DNA of 64,000 nucleotides from Enhygromyxa salina (GTDB lineage: Bacteria > Myxococcota_A > Polyangia > Nannocystales > Nannocystaceae): positions 1 to 64,000 of the forward strand of contig NZ_JMCC02000042.1 of the NCBI RefSeq assembly GCF_000737335.2. Reading direction: 5' to 3'. Below are positions 26,286 to 35,024 of this stretch, piece after piece. The notes under the pieces are model-generated. The model did no database searches, was not told where the DNA came from, and saw only the letters and a list, made by a program, of their open reading frames with translations. How positions within the stretch are numbered: the first letter of the stretch is position 1; every line of letters starts with the position of its first letter. The position numbers and the translations under genes are program-made.

Positions 26286-26851
26286 ATCCCGCACTTGTTG
26301 GTGATCGCGTTGCAGTTGGCGTTGCAGCACTCGCCCGGCTCGCACAGCTCGCCGTCGAGCAGGCAGCACTGCGAAGTGTCGACGACGCAGGTGTCCGGCA
26401 CACACACCAGCATGCCCTGCGGGAGCTGATAGGGATCGGCGCAGTCGAGCTCGCCGAAGTCGGTCCCGTCGCAGTCTTCGCCTGGTTCTTTGACCCCGTT
26501 GCCGCACGCGGGCTCCAGCCCCGTCTCGCCAGTGTCTGTCTCGGTGGAGGTGGCGTCGCCGCCGGACTCGGTCTCGGTGGAGGTGGCCGCGGAGGTGCCC
26601 GAGTCGTCGCTGTGCTCGGCGCCGTCCGGTCGGCACGCTGGCGGGATCTCGCTGGCCACAGCGACGCACCCGTCGTGCTCGGCCTCGCACTCGCTGCAGT
26701 ACGGGCGCGAGGGATCGAGCGCCTCGCAGGTCGCGTCGCCGAGCTGCCGGCCGCAGTGATCTTCGTTGGGGATCCGACACGCGAACAGCACCACCGCGAG
26801 CGACAGCGGCCACGCCACACGCCACGACAATTGGGCCAGCGCGCGCCTCAC
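26282..26851 (-). CDS. Cys-rich lipoprotein in kinase operon
   Basis: A 189-residue lipoprotein. A GTG start at 26851 with GGAGG five bases upstream gives signal peptide RRALAQLSWRVAWPLSLAVV and lipobox LFAC. A Thr/Glu/Ser-rich linker lies in the middle. Cys pairs follow (CGNGVKEPGEDCDG, a half Myxo_disulf unit, then CCLLDGELCEPGECCNANC). The stop overlaps the start of the response regulator gene (ATGA), and the start overlaps the stop of the upstream gene (GTGA). Possibly an outer-membrane sensor or ligand-binding part of the signalling operon. Confidence 0.85.
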   Translation of the reverse strand: MRRALAQLSWRVAWPLSLAVVLFACRIPNEDHCGRQLGDATCEALDPSRPYCSECEAEHDGCVAVASEIPPACRPDGAEHSDDSGTSAATSTETESGGDATSTETDTGETGLEPACGNGVKEPGEDCDGTDFGELDCADPYQLPQGMLVCVPDTCVVDTSQCCLLDGELCEPGECCNANCNAITNKCGI

Positions 26852-27696
26852 TGGAACCTCCAGCCCACGCGCACGCCGACGCTGCGTCGATCGCCAAACG
26901 GCGCCACCAAGAGCCGAGCTTCGCGTCGCTTGTTGACGGCGATCGCGGTCAGCACCGCGCCCGTGATCGCACACGCGAGGCCGCCCGCGATCAGGCCGTA
27001 GCCAACCGGACGCGTGGTGATGAGGTCGAGGGGGTTGTCCTGGTCGATCTTCGGTTCAGGCACGATGAGCCCGATCGCGGCGCCGACGGATCCGGTGCCA
27101 AGCACGAGCAGCGTGACGCCGCCCGCCAACATGCCCGCGTGCCCGCGCGCAGGGGGCGTGGCGTGGGTGGGTGATCCCTCGGGGGGTGGCGCGGTGGTGG
27201 GCGCTTCGACCGGTTGCGCGTCGGCGAACGCCCGCAGCGCGACGACCACCGGCTCGAGCTCCGCTTCGACCCGCGCGACCAGCTCGGTCTCCGTACACAG
27301 CGAGCACTCCAGGCGCGTGGGCGCATCGATCACCGAGCCGTCCGCGGCCCGGAGCTCGAAGGTCGCGGCGTAGCCGGGCGCCTCGTCGCCAAGCTCTTCC
27401 ACGACGACGCTGAGCAGCGCGTCGTCTTGTTCGCCTGGCAGCACCTGGGCATGGCGCAGCACGATGTTGGCCCGCTCCTCGATCCGCCTGCGCAGCACAT
27501 CGGCGCTTGATCCCGCGCCGCTCGTGTCGATCTCGAGTCGTGCCGCGATGGGTTCGAAGCTGGCCGGCTTGGTGTTCGCCACCTCGGAGCTGGCCGGCGC
27601 GGAGCCGGTGGCAGGGCTTGCGAGGGCCGGGCCACAGAGCGCTTGGAGTGCGACGGCAGCGGCCAGTGCGATCACCCGGCGAGGCGCTTGCTGCAT
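26848..27696 (-). CDS. Exported membrane-anchored protein, unknown
   Basis: A 282-residue protein with a cleavable signal peptide (MQQAPRRVIALAAAVALQ...ALAS). A periplasmic domain (about 45-165) contains one CSLC pair and the motif LRRRIEERANIVLRHAQV. After a Pro-rich linker come two hydrophobic segments (GMLAGGVTLLVLGTGSVGAA and GYGLIAGGLACAITGAVLTA) and a short C-terminus. A similar two-helix end occurs in the protein at 55417. ATG 27696 lies 25 bases inside the end of the kinase gene; an in-frame GTG at 27708 is possible. Function unknown. Confidence 0.8.
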   Translation of the reverse strand: MQQAPRRVIALAAAVALQALCGPALASPATGSAPASSEVANTKPASFEPIAARLEIDTSGAGSSADVLRRRIEERANIVLRHAQVLPGEQDDALLSVVVEELGDEAPGYAATFELRAADGSVIDAPTRLECSLCTETELVARVEAELEPVVVALRAFADAQPVEAPTTAPPPEGSPTHATPPARGHAGMLAGGVTLLVLGTGSVGAAIGLIVPEPKIDQDNPLDLITTRPVGYGLIAGGLACAITGAVLTAIAVNKRREARLLVAPFGDRRSVGVRVGWRFQ

Positions 27697-29231
27697 AGGG
27701 TCAGCCACTTTGTCACCTCAGTGTCGTTGAGGTGCTTCCCGGTGCGCAAGCAGTCTTCAAAATGACCCAACTCCATGTGCGCCTGGGTCTCGAGCTTCTT
27801 GCGGTCCCGGTCGCGCGCCCAGCACTCTCGCTGGCGCGTTGCCTGCAGCACCTGCTCCCAATCATGCGCGCGGCGCCCGTCGAGCGCGCGGGTGCGCTCT
27901 CGCTCGCAGCGGGCTGTCTCGTGCGGGGGCTGAACGTCTGCCGCGGCGGGCTTGGGTGGCTCGGCGACCGGCTGCGCGAGGTCGTTGGCGCTTGCCTGGT
28001 CGTTCGCCGGGGCGTCGGGCGCTGGCTCGGGCCCAATCGGTTGTCCAGTCGGCTGCGGCTGCGGTTGCGATTGCGGCTGCGGCTGCGGCTGGTCGTCTGG
28101 TGGTGGTGCAGCTGCCGGCGCGGCGTCGACGATCTTCGTGCCCGCGCTTCGTGGCCCCAAGAACGCCCACCCAACCCCAAGCGCCACGAGCAGCACGACA
28201 CCCAGCCCAGACCCCAGCAGCAACGCGCGCGAGCGTGGCTGGCCAGCGACGCGGACCGCTGCCCCAGCCGCGACGCCCGGCATCTCGGAGTACGGACGCG
28301 TGGCCCGCGAGGGCCTGGCCGGCGGTGCGCCTGGCGTGGCGACGAAGATCGGAGAGGGGGCTCGCGCGGGCGCGGCCTCGAGCTCGGCGAGCACCCTGGT
28401 CAGGCGCTCGACGAACACCGCAACCGAGGGAGGCCGCCGGCTTGGATCGATCTCCAGGCAGTCCGCGATCAGCTGATCGAGCGCGGGCGGCAACTCGGGG
28501 CGAAGCTCGAGCACCCGCCGGGCCGGCTCGTTGCCCTTGAGCGCCATCAACATCAGCGGGTTGTCGGCCTCGATCGGCAGGCGCTTGGTCAGCAGCTCGA
28601 ACAGCATCACGCCCAGGGCGTAAATGTCGAACAGCACCGTTGGCGCCGCGCCGTCGACCTGCTCGGGGGCCATGTACTCGGGGGTGCCAAGCGTCATCCC
28701 AGCCAGCGTTGAGCGCTTCTCGACCACGCCCGCGGCGATGCCAAAGTCCAGGACCTTGACGGACTCGCCCTCCGGCAGCGACTGCACCATCACGTTCTCG
28801 AGCTTGAGATCGCGGTGGATGACACCTTGGGCGTGGGCGGCCCGCACACCAAAGCTGGCGTCGCGGATCAGCCGGCACGCGCGGACCGGGTCGATCGGCG
28901 ACTGCGCCCACAGCAGCGCATACAAGCTGCGTCCATCCACGAACTCCATGACGAGGTACAAGCGCTGATCCGGCAGCTCGCCAACGTCGAACACCTGAAT
29001 GACGTTGGGGTGGCCGGCGGCCGAAGCTGCGCGGGCTTCGGCTTCGAAGCGCTGGCGCACCGCGGCGTTCTTGGACCACGATTGCGTGAGCACCTTGATC
29101 GCCACACGCCGTCCAACTCGAACGTGCTCGCCCACGTAGACGACGCCCATGGCACCGCGACCGACGACTTCGCCGACGCGGTAGCGATCCGCGATCAGCT
29201 GGCCTGGACGCAAGCGCTCGGAGTCGGGCAC
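27672..29231 (-). CDS. Transmembrane Ser/Thr protein kinase
   Basis: A receptor-type kinase of about 519 residues, first gene of a four-gene operon. The kinase domain (about 12-285) shows VGRGAMGVVYVGEH, the Lys of VAIKVL, catalytic loop HRDLKLEN, VLDFGIA and GTPEYMAPEQ. A cytoplasmic Pro-rich juxtamembrane part leads to a single transmembrane helix (ALLLGSGLGVVLLVALGVGW, about residue 348). The extracytoplasmic part has a Gln-Pro repeat linker and a small helical domain with four Cys. It probably senses a periplasmic state and signals to the operon's own regulator. GTG 29231 is preferred over TTG 29294 because it starts just before the kinase fold. Confidence 0.9.
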   Translation of the reverse strand: MPDSERLRPGQLIADRYRVGEVVGRGAMGVVYVGEHVRVGRRVAIKVLTQSWSKNAAVRQRFEAEARAASAAGHPNVIQVFDVGELPDQRLYLVMEFVDGRSLYALLWAQSPIDPVRACRLIRDASFGVRAAHAQGVIHRDLKLENVMVQSLPEGESVKVLDFGIAAGVVEKRSTLAGMTLGTPEYMAPEQVDGAAPTVLFDIYALGVMLFELLTKRLPIEADNPLMLMALKGNEPARRVLELRPELPPALDQLIADCLEIDPSRRPPSVAVFVERLTRVLAELEAAPARAPSPIFVATPGAPPARPSRATRPYSEMPGVAAGAAVRVAGQPRSRALLLGSGLGVVLLVALGVGWAFLGPRSAGTKIVDAAPAAAPPPDDQPQPQPQSQPQPQPTGQPIGPEPAPDAPANDQASANDLAQPVAEPPKPAAADVQPPHETARCERERTRALDGRRAHDWEQVLQATRQRECWARDRDRKKLETQAHMELGHFEDCLRTGKHLNDTEVTKWLTLCSKRLAG

Positions 29232-29570
29232 CAAGGTCCGCCACGATAGCGCATCCCGGATCCAAAAGCTGACGCTGCGCCGGGCCGCTCGCAATCAGCT
29301 GATGTCACCATTTTCGCTGGCGTGCGGGGGCCGACCTGCGTCGAGGTCGAGCGTGGGTGTGCGCGACGCGGCGTGTGGGCGACGCTCGGACCACGCAAGT
29401 CACCGTCGTGCAGGATGGGCGGCTGCTCGGAGTCGTCAGCACGCCCGCGCCGCTTCGCGCGGGCTCGGAACCAGCCCTCAAAACAAGCCCACGCCCACCG
29501 GCCAGGATCCGAGCGAGCCGCGATCAGTCGATGATCACGACGCCGCCGCGTGTGGTATCGGTGGATCGGC

Positions 29571-30209
29571 GTGGCCCACTATCACACGGTCAAAGCTGGG
29601 GAGTGCATCTCGAGCATCGCCTACGCGAGCGGGTTCTTCCCCGAGCAGGTCTGGCAGGCGCCAGAGAACGAGTCGCTGCGGGCGGATCGTGGCAACCCCA
29701 ATTTGCTCGTGCCCGGGGACGCGCTGTTCATCCCGGACAAGACCCGGCGCGAAGAGTCGGTCCCCGTCGATCAGCGCAGCCGCTTCATGATGCGCGGGGT
29801 GCCGGCCAAGCTTCACCTCGAGGTTCGTGATGACGGCCAAGCCGTCGCCGGGGCGCCCTACACCGTGACGATCGACGGTGAACCCCACACGGGTGTGACC
29901 GATGACGCCGGCGCGATCGATCTGAGCATCTCGCCAACGGCCCAGCGGGCCAGCGTCGAGGTCTACCTGGCCGACGGCGACACGATCGCCTACCAGCTCG
30001 CGCTTGGGCAGCTGCGTCCAATCACCGAGCTCGACGGGGTCCGGACCCGGCTCGACAACCTTGGGTTCGACTGCGGCGGCGAGCGGGGTCCGTTGGGGCC
30101 CAAGACCCGCGGGGCGCTCGCGCGCTTCCAGGCCGTTCACGCGCTCGAGGAGTCGGGCGAGCCCGACGCTGCGACCCAAGCCAAGCTCGAAGCCGAGCAC
30201 GGCAGCTGA
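29571..30209 (+). CDS. LysM plus peptidoglycan-binding domain protein
   Basis: A 212-residue protein without signal peptide. Residues about 3-58 are a LysM domain (HYHTVKAGECISSIAYASG...NPNLLVPGDALFIP). Residues about 75-140 look like a carboxypeptidase-regulatory/Ig-like beta domain (VTIDGEPHTGVTDDAGAIDL). Residues about 150-210 are a PG_binding_1 domain (TRLDNLGFDCG...LGPKTRGALARFQ). Nine bases separate it from the giant gene that follows, so the two form an operon. LysM proteins without signal peptides often belong to spike or baseplate parts of phage-like machines, an inference only. GTG 29571 is the likeliest start. Confidence 0.85.
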   Translation: MAHYHTVKAGECISSIAYASGFFPEQVWQAPENESLRADRGNPNLLVPGDALFIPDKTRREESVPVDQRSRFMMRGVPAKLHLEVRDDGQAVAGAPYTVTIDGEPHTGVTDDAGAIDLSISPTAQRASVEVYLADGDTIAYQLALGQLRPITELDGVRTRLDNLGFDCGGERGPLGPKTRGALARFQAVHALEESGEPDAATQAKLEAEHGS

Positions 30210-30218
30210 GAGACAGCC

Positions 30219-33200
30219 ATGCGCGAGTATCCCCGTCCCATCGTCGCCGCCGACTTCGTCGATCCGATCGTGGTCCCGCCCGTCGCCGCGCCCGATCTGG
30301 GCCAGGCCGCGCGCTCGGTCAGCGACAGCCCGGTCATCAACCGCCGCGATCGACCCCACTACCGGGTCAGCTCGCTGATCATCCAGAGCCAAGCCAAGCC
30401 CGCGTTCAGGTCGAGCAGCTTCAGCGCGCGCGACCACGCCGACGTCGCCCGCGACGGGGCGCGGTTCTACTTTGCGCCCTCGGCCGAGCACGTCACGATC
30501 AAGTGGGAGGTGCACGGCCCCGACGTCGTGGTCGAGGCCAAGCTGCAATTGTTCGTTCGCGGCCGCGCTGCGCCTGTCTGGGATCGGGTGTTGACCCCGC
30601 TCGAGCTCCGCACCAAGTCGCTCGATTGGGACGGGCGGATCCCGCTCGCGGAGCAACCAGATGGCGAGTTTCCGCGCGAGTATGTCAGCGCGGCGTACAG
30701 CGTCTACAAGCTCAAGCTCTCGGTCGTGGGTCCGCCCGGCGCCAAGTGCCGCCGCGCCGAGGTCTGGACTTACTTCGACGTTCGAGTCGCCGCAATCGAG
30801 CTGGCCTGGGGCGATCCAATGGGGTTGGCGCCCGCCCGTGACGACATCGCCGCGCCCGATCAAGCGACGATCCTCGGGTTCGAGCGGCAGATCCTCGGCG
30901 AGCTCGATCAGGTCGTGCAGGGCGCAAACTTTCAGGCCGATCAAAAGGTCCTGCTCGACATGAACCGGTTCCAAGTGCTCATCGAGGGCTCCGCGGCGCG
31001 GTTCTCGGCGTTGCGGACCCGCTGGGGGCTGGGCCCGCGTCTGCCCATTGTCGCAACCGTCAAGCTGCTCAAATCCGATGACACAAACACAGACGCCGCC
31101 CCGCTCGCGGTCGCAGGCGCCCAGATCGTCTGGGATTGGTCCGATCCCCGCTGCGAAGTGGCCGGCCATGATCAGCAGCGCGCCGAGGATTGGTGTCGGC
31201 CCAACGCCGCCATCGAGACCAAGCAATACCTGACGGATCTGTTCACCCGCAACCGCGCGGCGCTCACCCCAGAGTCGTTCAATTGCCCGGTCAAGTCTGG
31301 CGGCAAGCATGGCGACGCGGCCGCGCCGATCTTGCAAAAGCCCGACGGCGCCCAGGATGCTGACTATGTCGCGTCGCCCAATCGCGGCTGGGCGCTGCAG
31401 AGTCGGGTCGCGGCGGCGGCGGTCAACTCGGCGACCCCGGTGTGGTTTCGGCCGTCGCGGATCGCCGGTGACACCTACCAGGTCCGCGTCTATCTGCTCA
31501 CCGCCGAGCAGTGGGAAGACGCCGATTGGGGCCGCCCGTCGCCGCAGCTGTGGCAGGCGGCCCAAGCCGCGCACTTGCCAGCGGCGCAGTCTGGCCGCGT
31601 CGAGGTCCGTCACAAGGTCGATGTTCGGTCGTTCAAGACCGGCGGCATCAACTACGCCCAGCCCGACGTCAAGAGCATCTACGAGGTCGAGGGTGGCACC
31701 GAGCTCGGCATCGTCGAGGCCGCGCTCAACGAGGCCCAGTACGTTGACGCCGGCAACGAGCGGGCGATCGTCGACTATCTACTTGGCGAGGGGCTCGCGG
31801 GGGTGTCCTATCCAGAGCTCGCCGCGCGGGTGGTCAACGGCGCCCAGACCGGGATGGCGCTCGCGTTTCGGACCGCGGTCACGTTTGATCAGGACGTTGA
31901 CCAGCTCCTCAACCATCAGCCCTTGCACACCTTGACCGTCAACGACGCGGGCGCGTTCGCGGCCGTGCGCGAGACCGAAGCGCTGCAGGCGGTCGCCCCG
32001 GGGGTCTGGCGCGGTCAGATCGTCGACAAGCGCCCGCCCAACCAGATCGATGTGCTGACCTTGGCCGGGGCGCAGCCGCCGATCGAGCAATTGGTCTCGA
32101 ACGCGACCCACACCCAGTTTGTGCCAAACGCGAGCGTGGCCAACCTCGCCGCCCGCGCTGGCATGGTCAATCGCGTCAAGCCGATCGTGACCGGTGGATA
32201 CGCGAACCTGGTGCCGCAATTCGGGTTTGGGGCGATCGGCAAGCCGTGGGCCGAGCGGCGCAGCACCTATTACATCACCCAAGCCGCGCTCAACGACGTG
32301 GCGGTGATGTTCCTGTTCGACAACCTGCGCAGCACCGACGCGTTCCCCTCGGGCACGGCATACGCCGAGGCCGGGACCCCGCGGCTTGGCGTGGTCGCGG
32401 TTGGCTACCCGGCGCCGGCCCCTGGCGCGCCCCCGTACAAGGGCGCCGAGGCGATCATCGCCCACGAGCTTGGCCACAGCTTGTTCTTTGCGCACGCCAT
32501 TGCGACCAAGCTGGCCCCGGCGGTCGCCGCCCTCGTGGGCCAGCCAACCTGGACGCCCAACTTTCATCAGCTCGTCAACGATGGCAATCGCGCCCAGCTG
32601 CTGGCCGCGCTCAACATGCCCCCGCCGGCCCCTGGCACCCACCCCGACATGACGGCCCTGCGCATCAAGCAGGCCGCGCAGCCGATCAACGCGCCGCCGC
32701 TCGAGGCCCTCGAACATCAGGACAGCGTCGCTTGCCTGATGAACTACGACGACGACAGCAACCACTTTTGCGGGCTGTGCATGCTCAAGCTGCGAGGCTG
32801 GAACATCTCGCACCGCCACGGAATCGACGCGCCCGATGGCGACGTGATCTTCGTTCCGCGCCCGGGCAGGCCCACTGCGCGGTTCAGGGTCGTGCTTGGC
32901 AGCGACGGGCGGACGACCGGCTGCGACTACACGTTTCGTTGTGAGGCGGACTATGTGAGCTTCTACCCGGTCGCGGTCGGCGGCGCGGCGCATCCGGTCG
33001 CGCCCGGGGTGGGGACCAGCGTCAACTACACCGCCGCGCAGATCGCCGCTGGGGTCACGCTGTGGGTCGAAGCGAGCCGACCCAGCGGCACCGCGAACGA
33101 GGTCGAGTTGAAGCTCGAGGCCCTCGTCAACCCCCTGGGCAACCTTGGCGCCGACGCCCGCGTGTCCAAGCACAGGATGACCGCGGTCCAGGTTCATCTC

Positions 33201-34952
33201 GAGGTGTTTCATGCAAAGCGCGAAGCCAACGCGGTCCCGGCCGCGCTCACGGAGGACCACAAGCAACTCCCCGGGATCTTCGTGCATCGCCAACAAGCGG
33301 GTCGCCACGGTCGCGTGCGGGTCCGTGTGCACCAACCAATTCCCAACGACTTGGACTGCGATCTGTCGCTGAGCTCGGTCGGAGCGAGCCTGAGGATCCT
33401 GACCGCAGACGACGCCCGGGCCGGGGCCACGGGCGCGCGCGCGTGGGGGGCGTCGAGCCGGCTGATCCCACCGCAGGGCCAAGAGCTGTTCATTCAGGGC
33501 TACGCCACCAGCGCGGCGGTTGGCGACACCGCCCTCGAGCTAACGATCGGCGCGCAGGTCGGCGACAGCGTCAGGGCGACCGTCGTCGAGATCACCAGCG
33601 TCGACGTCAGCGTGCCCGCGACGCCGGTCCAGCGCGACCGCACGCTGCAAGGATATGCCCCGGCCCGCAACCCGACCGTGTTCACGGCCCAGGCCAATTG
33701 GGGCGTGGACTTTCAGCCCGCGCAGACCTTGGTGCTCGTCTCAGGATCGCTGACCTGGGACGCTCGCGCGCAGCTCCGCGTGACCATGCAGCCGGCGCCG
33801 GGCGAGCTGCCGGGCGGCGTGCCGATCAAGTGGCGGGTCGAGCGGGCCAGCGGCGACCACGAGGATCACCGCAATGTCGTGCGTCGATCCGAGCGCCCCG
33901 TCCCCGCGCTGGTGTACAGCACCCACACCTGTGATCGGGCCAAGCTCATGGCCGACGCGACCGGATCGTTCTGGGTCCGCGCGGTGGTGGATCCCCACGG
34001 CGACGGCGCGATCGGGCAGGGCGGGGATCCGCTGCCGGGCTTCTCGCTCAACCTGGTGCTCGTCAAGCTCGAGATGACGCAGAACGACTCCGCCGCTGGC
34101 TCGCGGGTTCACACGGATCCGGTCGGCGCCGGGCCCCAATGTACGCTCAACGCGGGTGTCTTCAACCACCCCGATCCTCGGCTGCGCGGGATCAACTTGT
34201 CGGCCCGGATCCGAGCTGTTGGGGGCGGCAACGACGGTCGGCGGGGTCTGGCCAAGCTGCAGTGCGGGTGGATTCAGAATATTGTGCCTTGTCGCAGCAA
34301 TCCGCTGCGCAGCGTGCGAACCGCCGATTATCTCGATCTGGCGACGAATCTTCACCACGCGGTCGACAAGATCTTCGTCGCCAACAACGCCAACATGGAC
34401 TACTTGCCGGGCGGACCCGTCCCGGTCATGGCGCAGCTGCCGATCCTCGACGGCAATTTACCGCTCGCGGCTCACAACAACCACGGCGCGGGCGGCATGC
34501 GGCTCTCGACCAGCTCCGACGTGGACCGGCGCAACAAGAACCCTGGCCTGGAGATTCGGGTCACCGCCAACGACTCGCCCAACGAGGCGATCGAGACGGT
34601 CAAGCTCCCTGGGCACCCCTCGCGGGTCCTGCAGTCCATGGATTGGGAGCTGTGCTTCTCGGCGTATTTGTGTGCGTGGTCAACCGACGCGGATCGGGCG
34701 ATTGGCGTGCTCAACCAGACAGATTGGGACATTCGGCAGAGTTGGCGGTTCGACTGGACCGGCAACCCGCCAGCGTTGGTTGGCGGTACGGCGCAGACGC
34801 CAGCTGGGCCGGCGCCAATCGCCAACGCGCCGCCTGCATTGATCGTGAACGTCACAGGCAACGTCAACGGGCTCACGCCCGCGGCCCAGACCACCCTCGA
34901 GGTCGGGCAGCCGGCCGTCCACCACTGCCAAGCCGACGATTGTCGCGCCTGA
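30219..34952 (+). CDS. 1577-residue protein with metzincin-like zinc site
   Basis: A giant protein with no signal peptide and no clear membrane segment. At residues 749-759 it has HELGHSLFFAH, the HExxHxxxxxH zinc-binding pattern with catalytic Glu750. At 841 the sequence CLMNYDDD resembles the Met-turn that completes a metzincin-type peptidase. The rest is unrecognised: the first 700 residues are mixed alpha/beta, and the last 650 are beta-rich. The gene follows the LysM/peptidoglycan-binding gene by nine bases. The pair could be a toxin or lytic effector with its loading or targeting protein, which is inference. ATG at 30219 has GAGAGAC upstream. Confidence 0.8.
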   Translation: MREYPRPIVAADFVDPIVVPPVAAPDLGQAARSVSDSPVINRRDRPHYRVSSLIIQSQAKPAFRSSSFSARDHADVARDGARFYFAPSAEHVTIKWEVHGPDVVVEAKLQLFVRGRAAPVWDRVLTPLELRTKSLDWDGRIPLAEQPDGEFPREYVSAAYSVYKLKLSVVGPPGAKCRRAEVWTYFDVRVAAIELAWGDPMGLAPARDDIAAPDQATILGFERQILGELDQVVQGANFQADQKVLLDMNRFQVLIEGSAARFSALRTRWGLGPRLPIVATVKLLKSDDTNTDAAPLAVAGAQIVWDWSDPRCEVAGHDQQRAEDWCRPNAAIETKQYLTDLFTRNRAALTPESFNCPVKSGGKHGDAAAPILQKPDGAQDADYVASPNRGWALQSRVAAAAVNSATPVWFRPSRIAGDTYQVRVYLLTAEQWEDADWGRPSPQLWQAAQAAHLPAAQSGRVEVRHKVDVRSFKTGGINYAQPDVKSIYEVEGGTELGIVEAALNEAQYVDAGNERAIVDYLLGEGLAGVSYPELAARVVNGAQTGMALAFRTAVTFDQDVDQLLNHQPLHTLTVNDAGAFAAVRETEALQAVAPGVWRGQIVDKRPPNQIDVLTLAGAQPPIEQLVSNATHTQFVPNASVANLAARAGMVNRVKPIVTGGYANLVPQFGFGAIGKPWAERRSTYYITQAALNDVAVMFLFDNLRSTDAFPSGTAYAEAGTPRLGVVAVGYPAPAPGAPPYKGAEAIIAHELGHSLFFAHAIATKLAPAVAALVGQPTWTPNFHQLVNDGNRAQLLAALNMPPPAPGTHPDMTALRIKQAAQPINAPPLEALEHQDSVACLMNYDDDSNHFCGLCMLKLRGWNISHRHGIDAPDGDVIFVPRPGRPTARFRVVLGSDGRTTGCDYTFRCEADYVSFYPVAVGGAAHPVAPGVGTSVNYTAAQIAAGVTLWVEASRPSGTANEVELKLEALVNPLGNLGADARVSKHRMTAVQVHLEVFHAKREANAVPAALTEDHKQLPGIFVHRQQAGRHGRVRVRVHQPIPNDLDCDLSLSSVGASLRILTADDARAGATGARAWGASSRLIPPQGQELFIQGYATSAAVGDTALELTIGAQVGDSVRATVVEITSVDVSVPATPVQRDRTLQGYAPARNPTVFTAQANWGVDFQPAQTLVLVSGSLTWDARAQLRVTMQPAPGELPGGVPIKWRVERASGDHEDHRNVVRRSERPVPALVYSTHTCDRAKLMADATGSFWVRAVVDPHGDGAIGQGGDPLPGFSLNLVLVKLEMTQNDSAAGSRVHTDPVGAGPQCTLNAGVFNHPDPRLRGINLSARIRAVGGGNDGRRGLAKLQCGWIQNIVPCRSNPLRSVRTADYLDLATNLHHAVDKIFVANNANMDYLPGGPVPVMAQLPILDGNLPLAAHNNHGAGGMRLSTSSDVDRRNKNPGLEIRVTANDSPNEAIETVKLPGHPSRVLQSMDWELCFSAYLCAWSTDADRAIGVLNQTDWDIRQSWRFDWTGNPPALVGGTAQTPAGPAPIANAPPALIVNVTGNVNGLTPAAQTTLEVGQPAVHHCQADDCRA

Positions 34953-35024
34953 GGGAAGGAGCCCGCAGCGTCACAGCGAGCTGCGCTTGCCATTTTGTCT
35001 CGATCGGCTGACAGTCCCGCCCAC

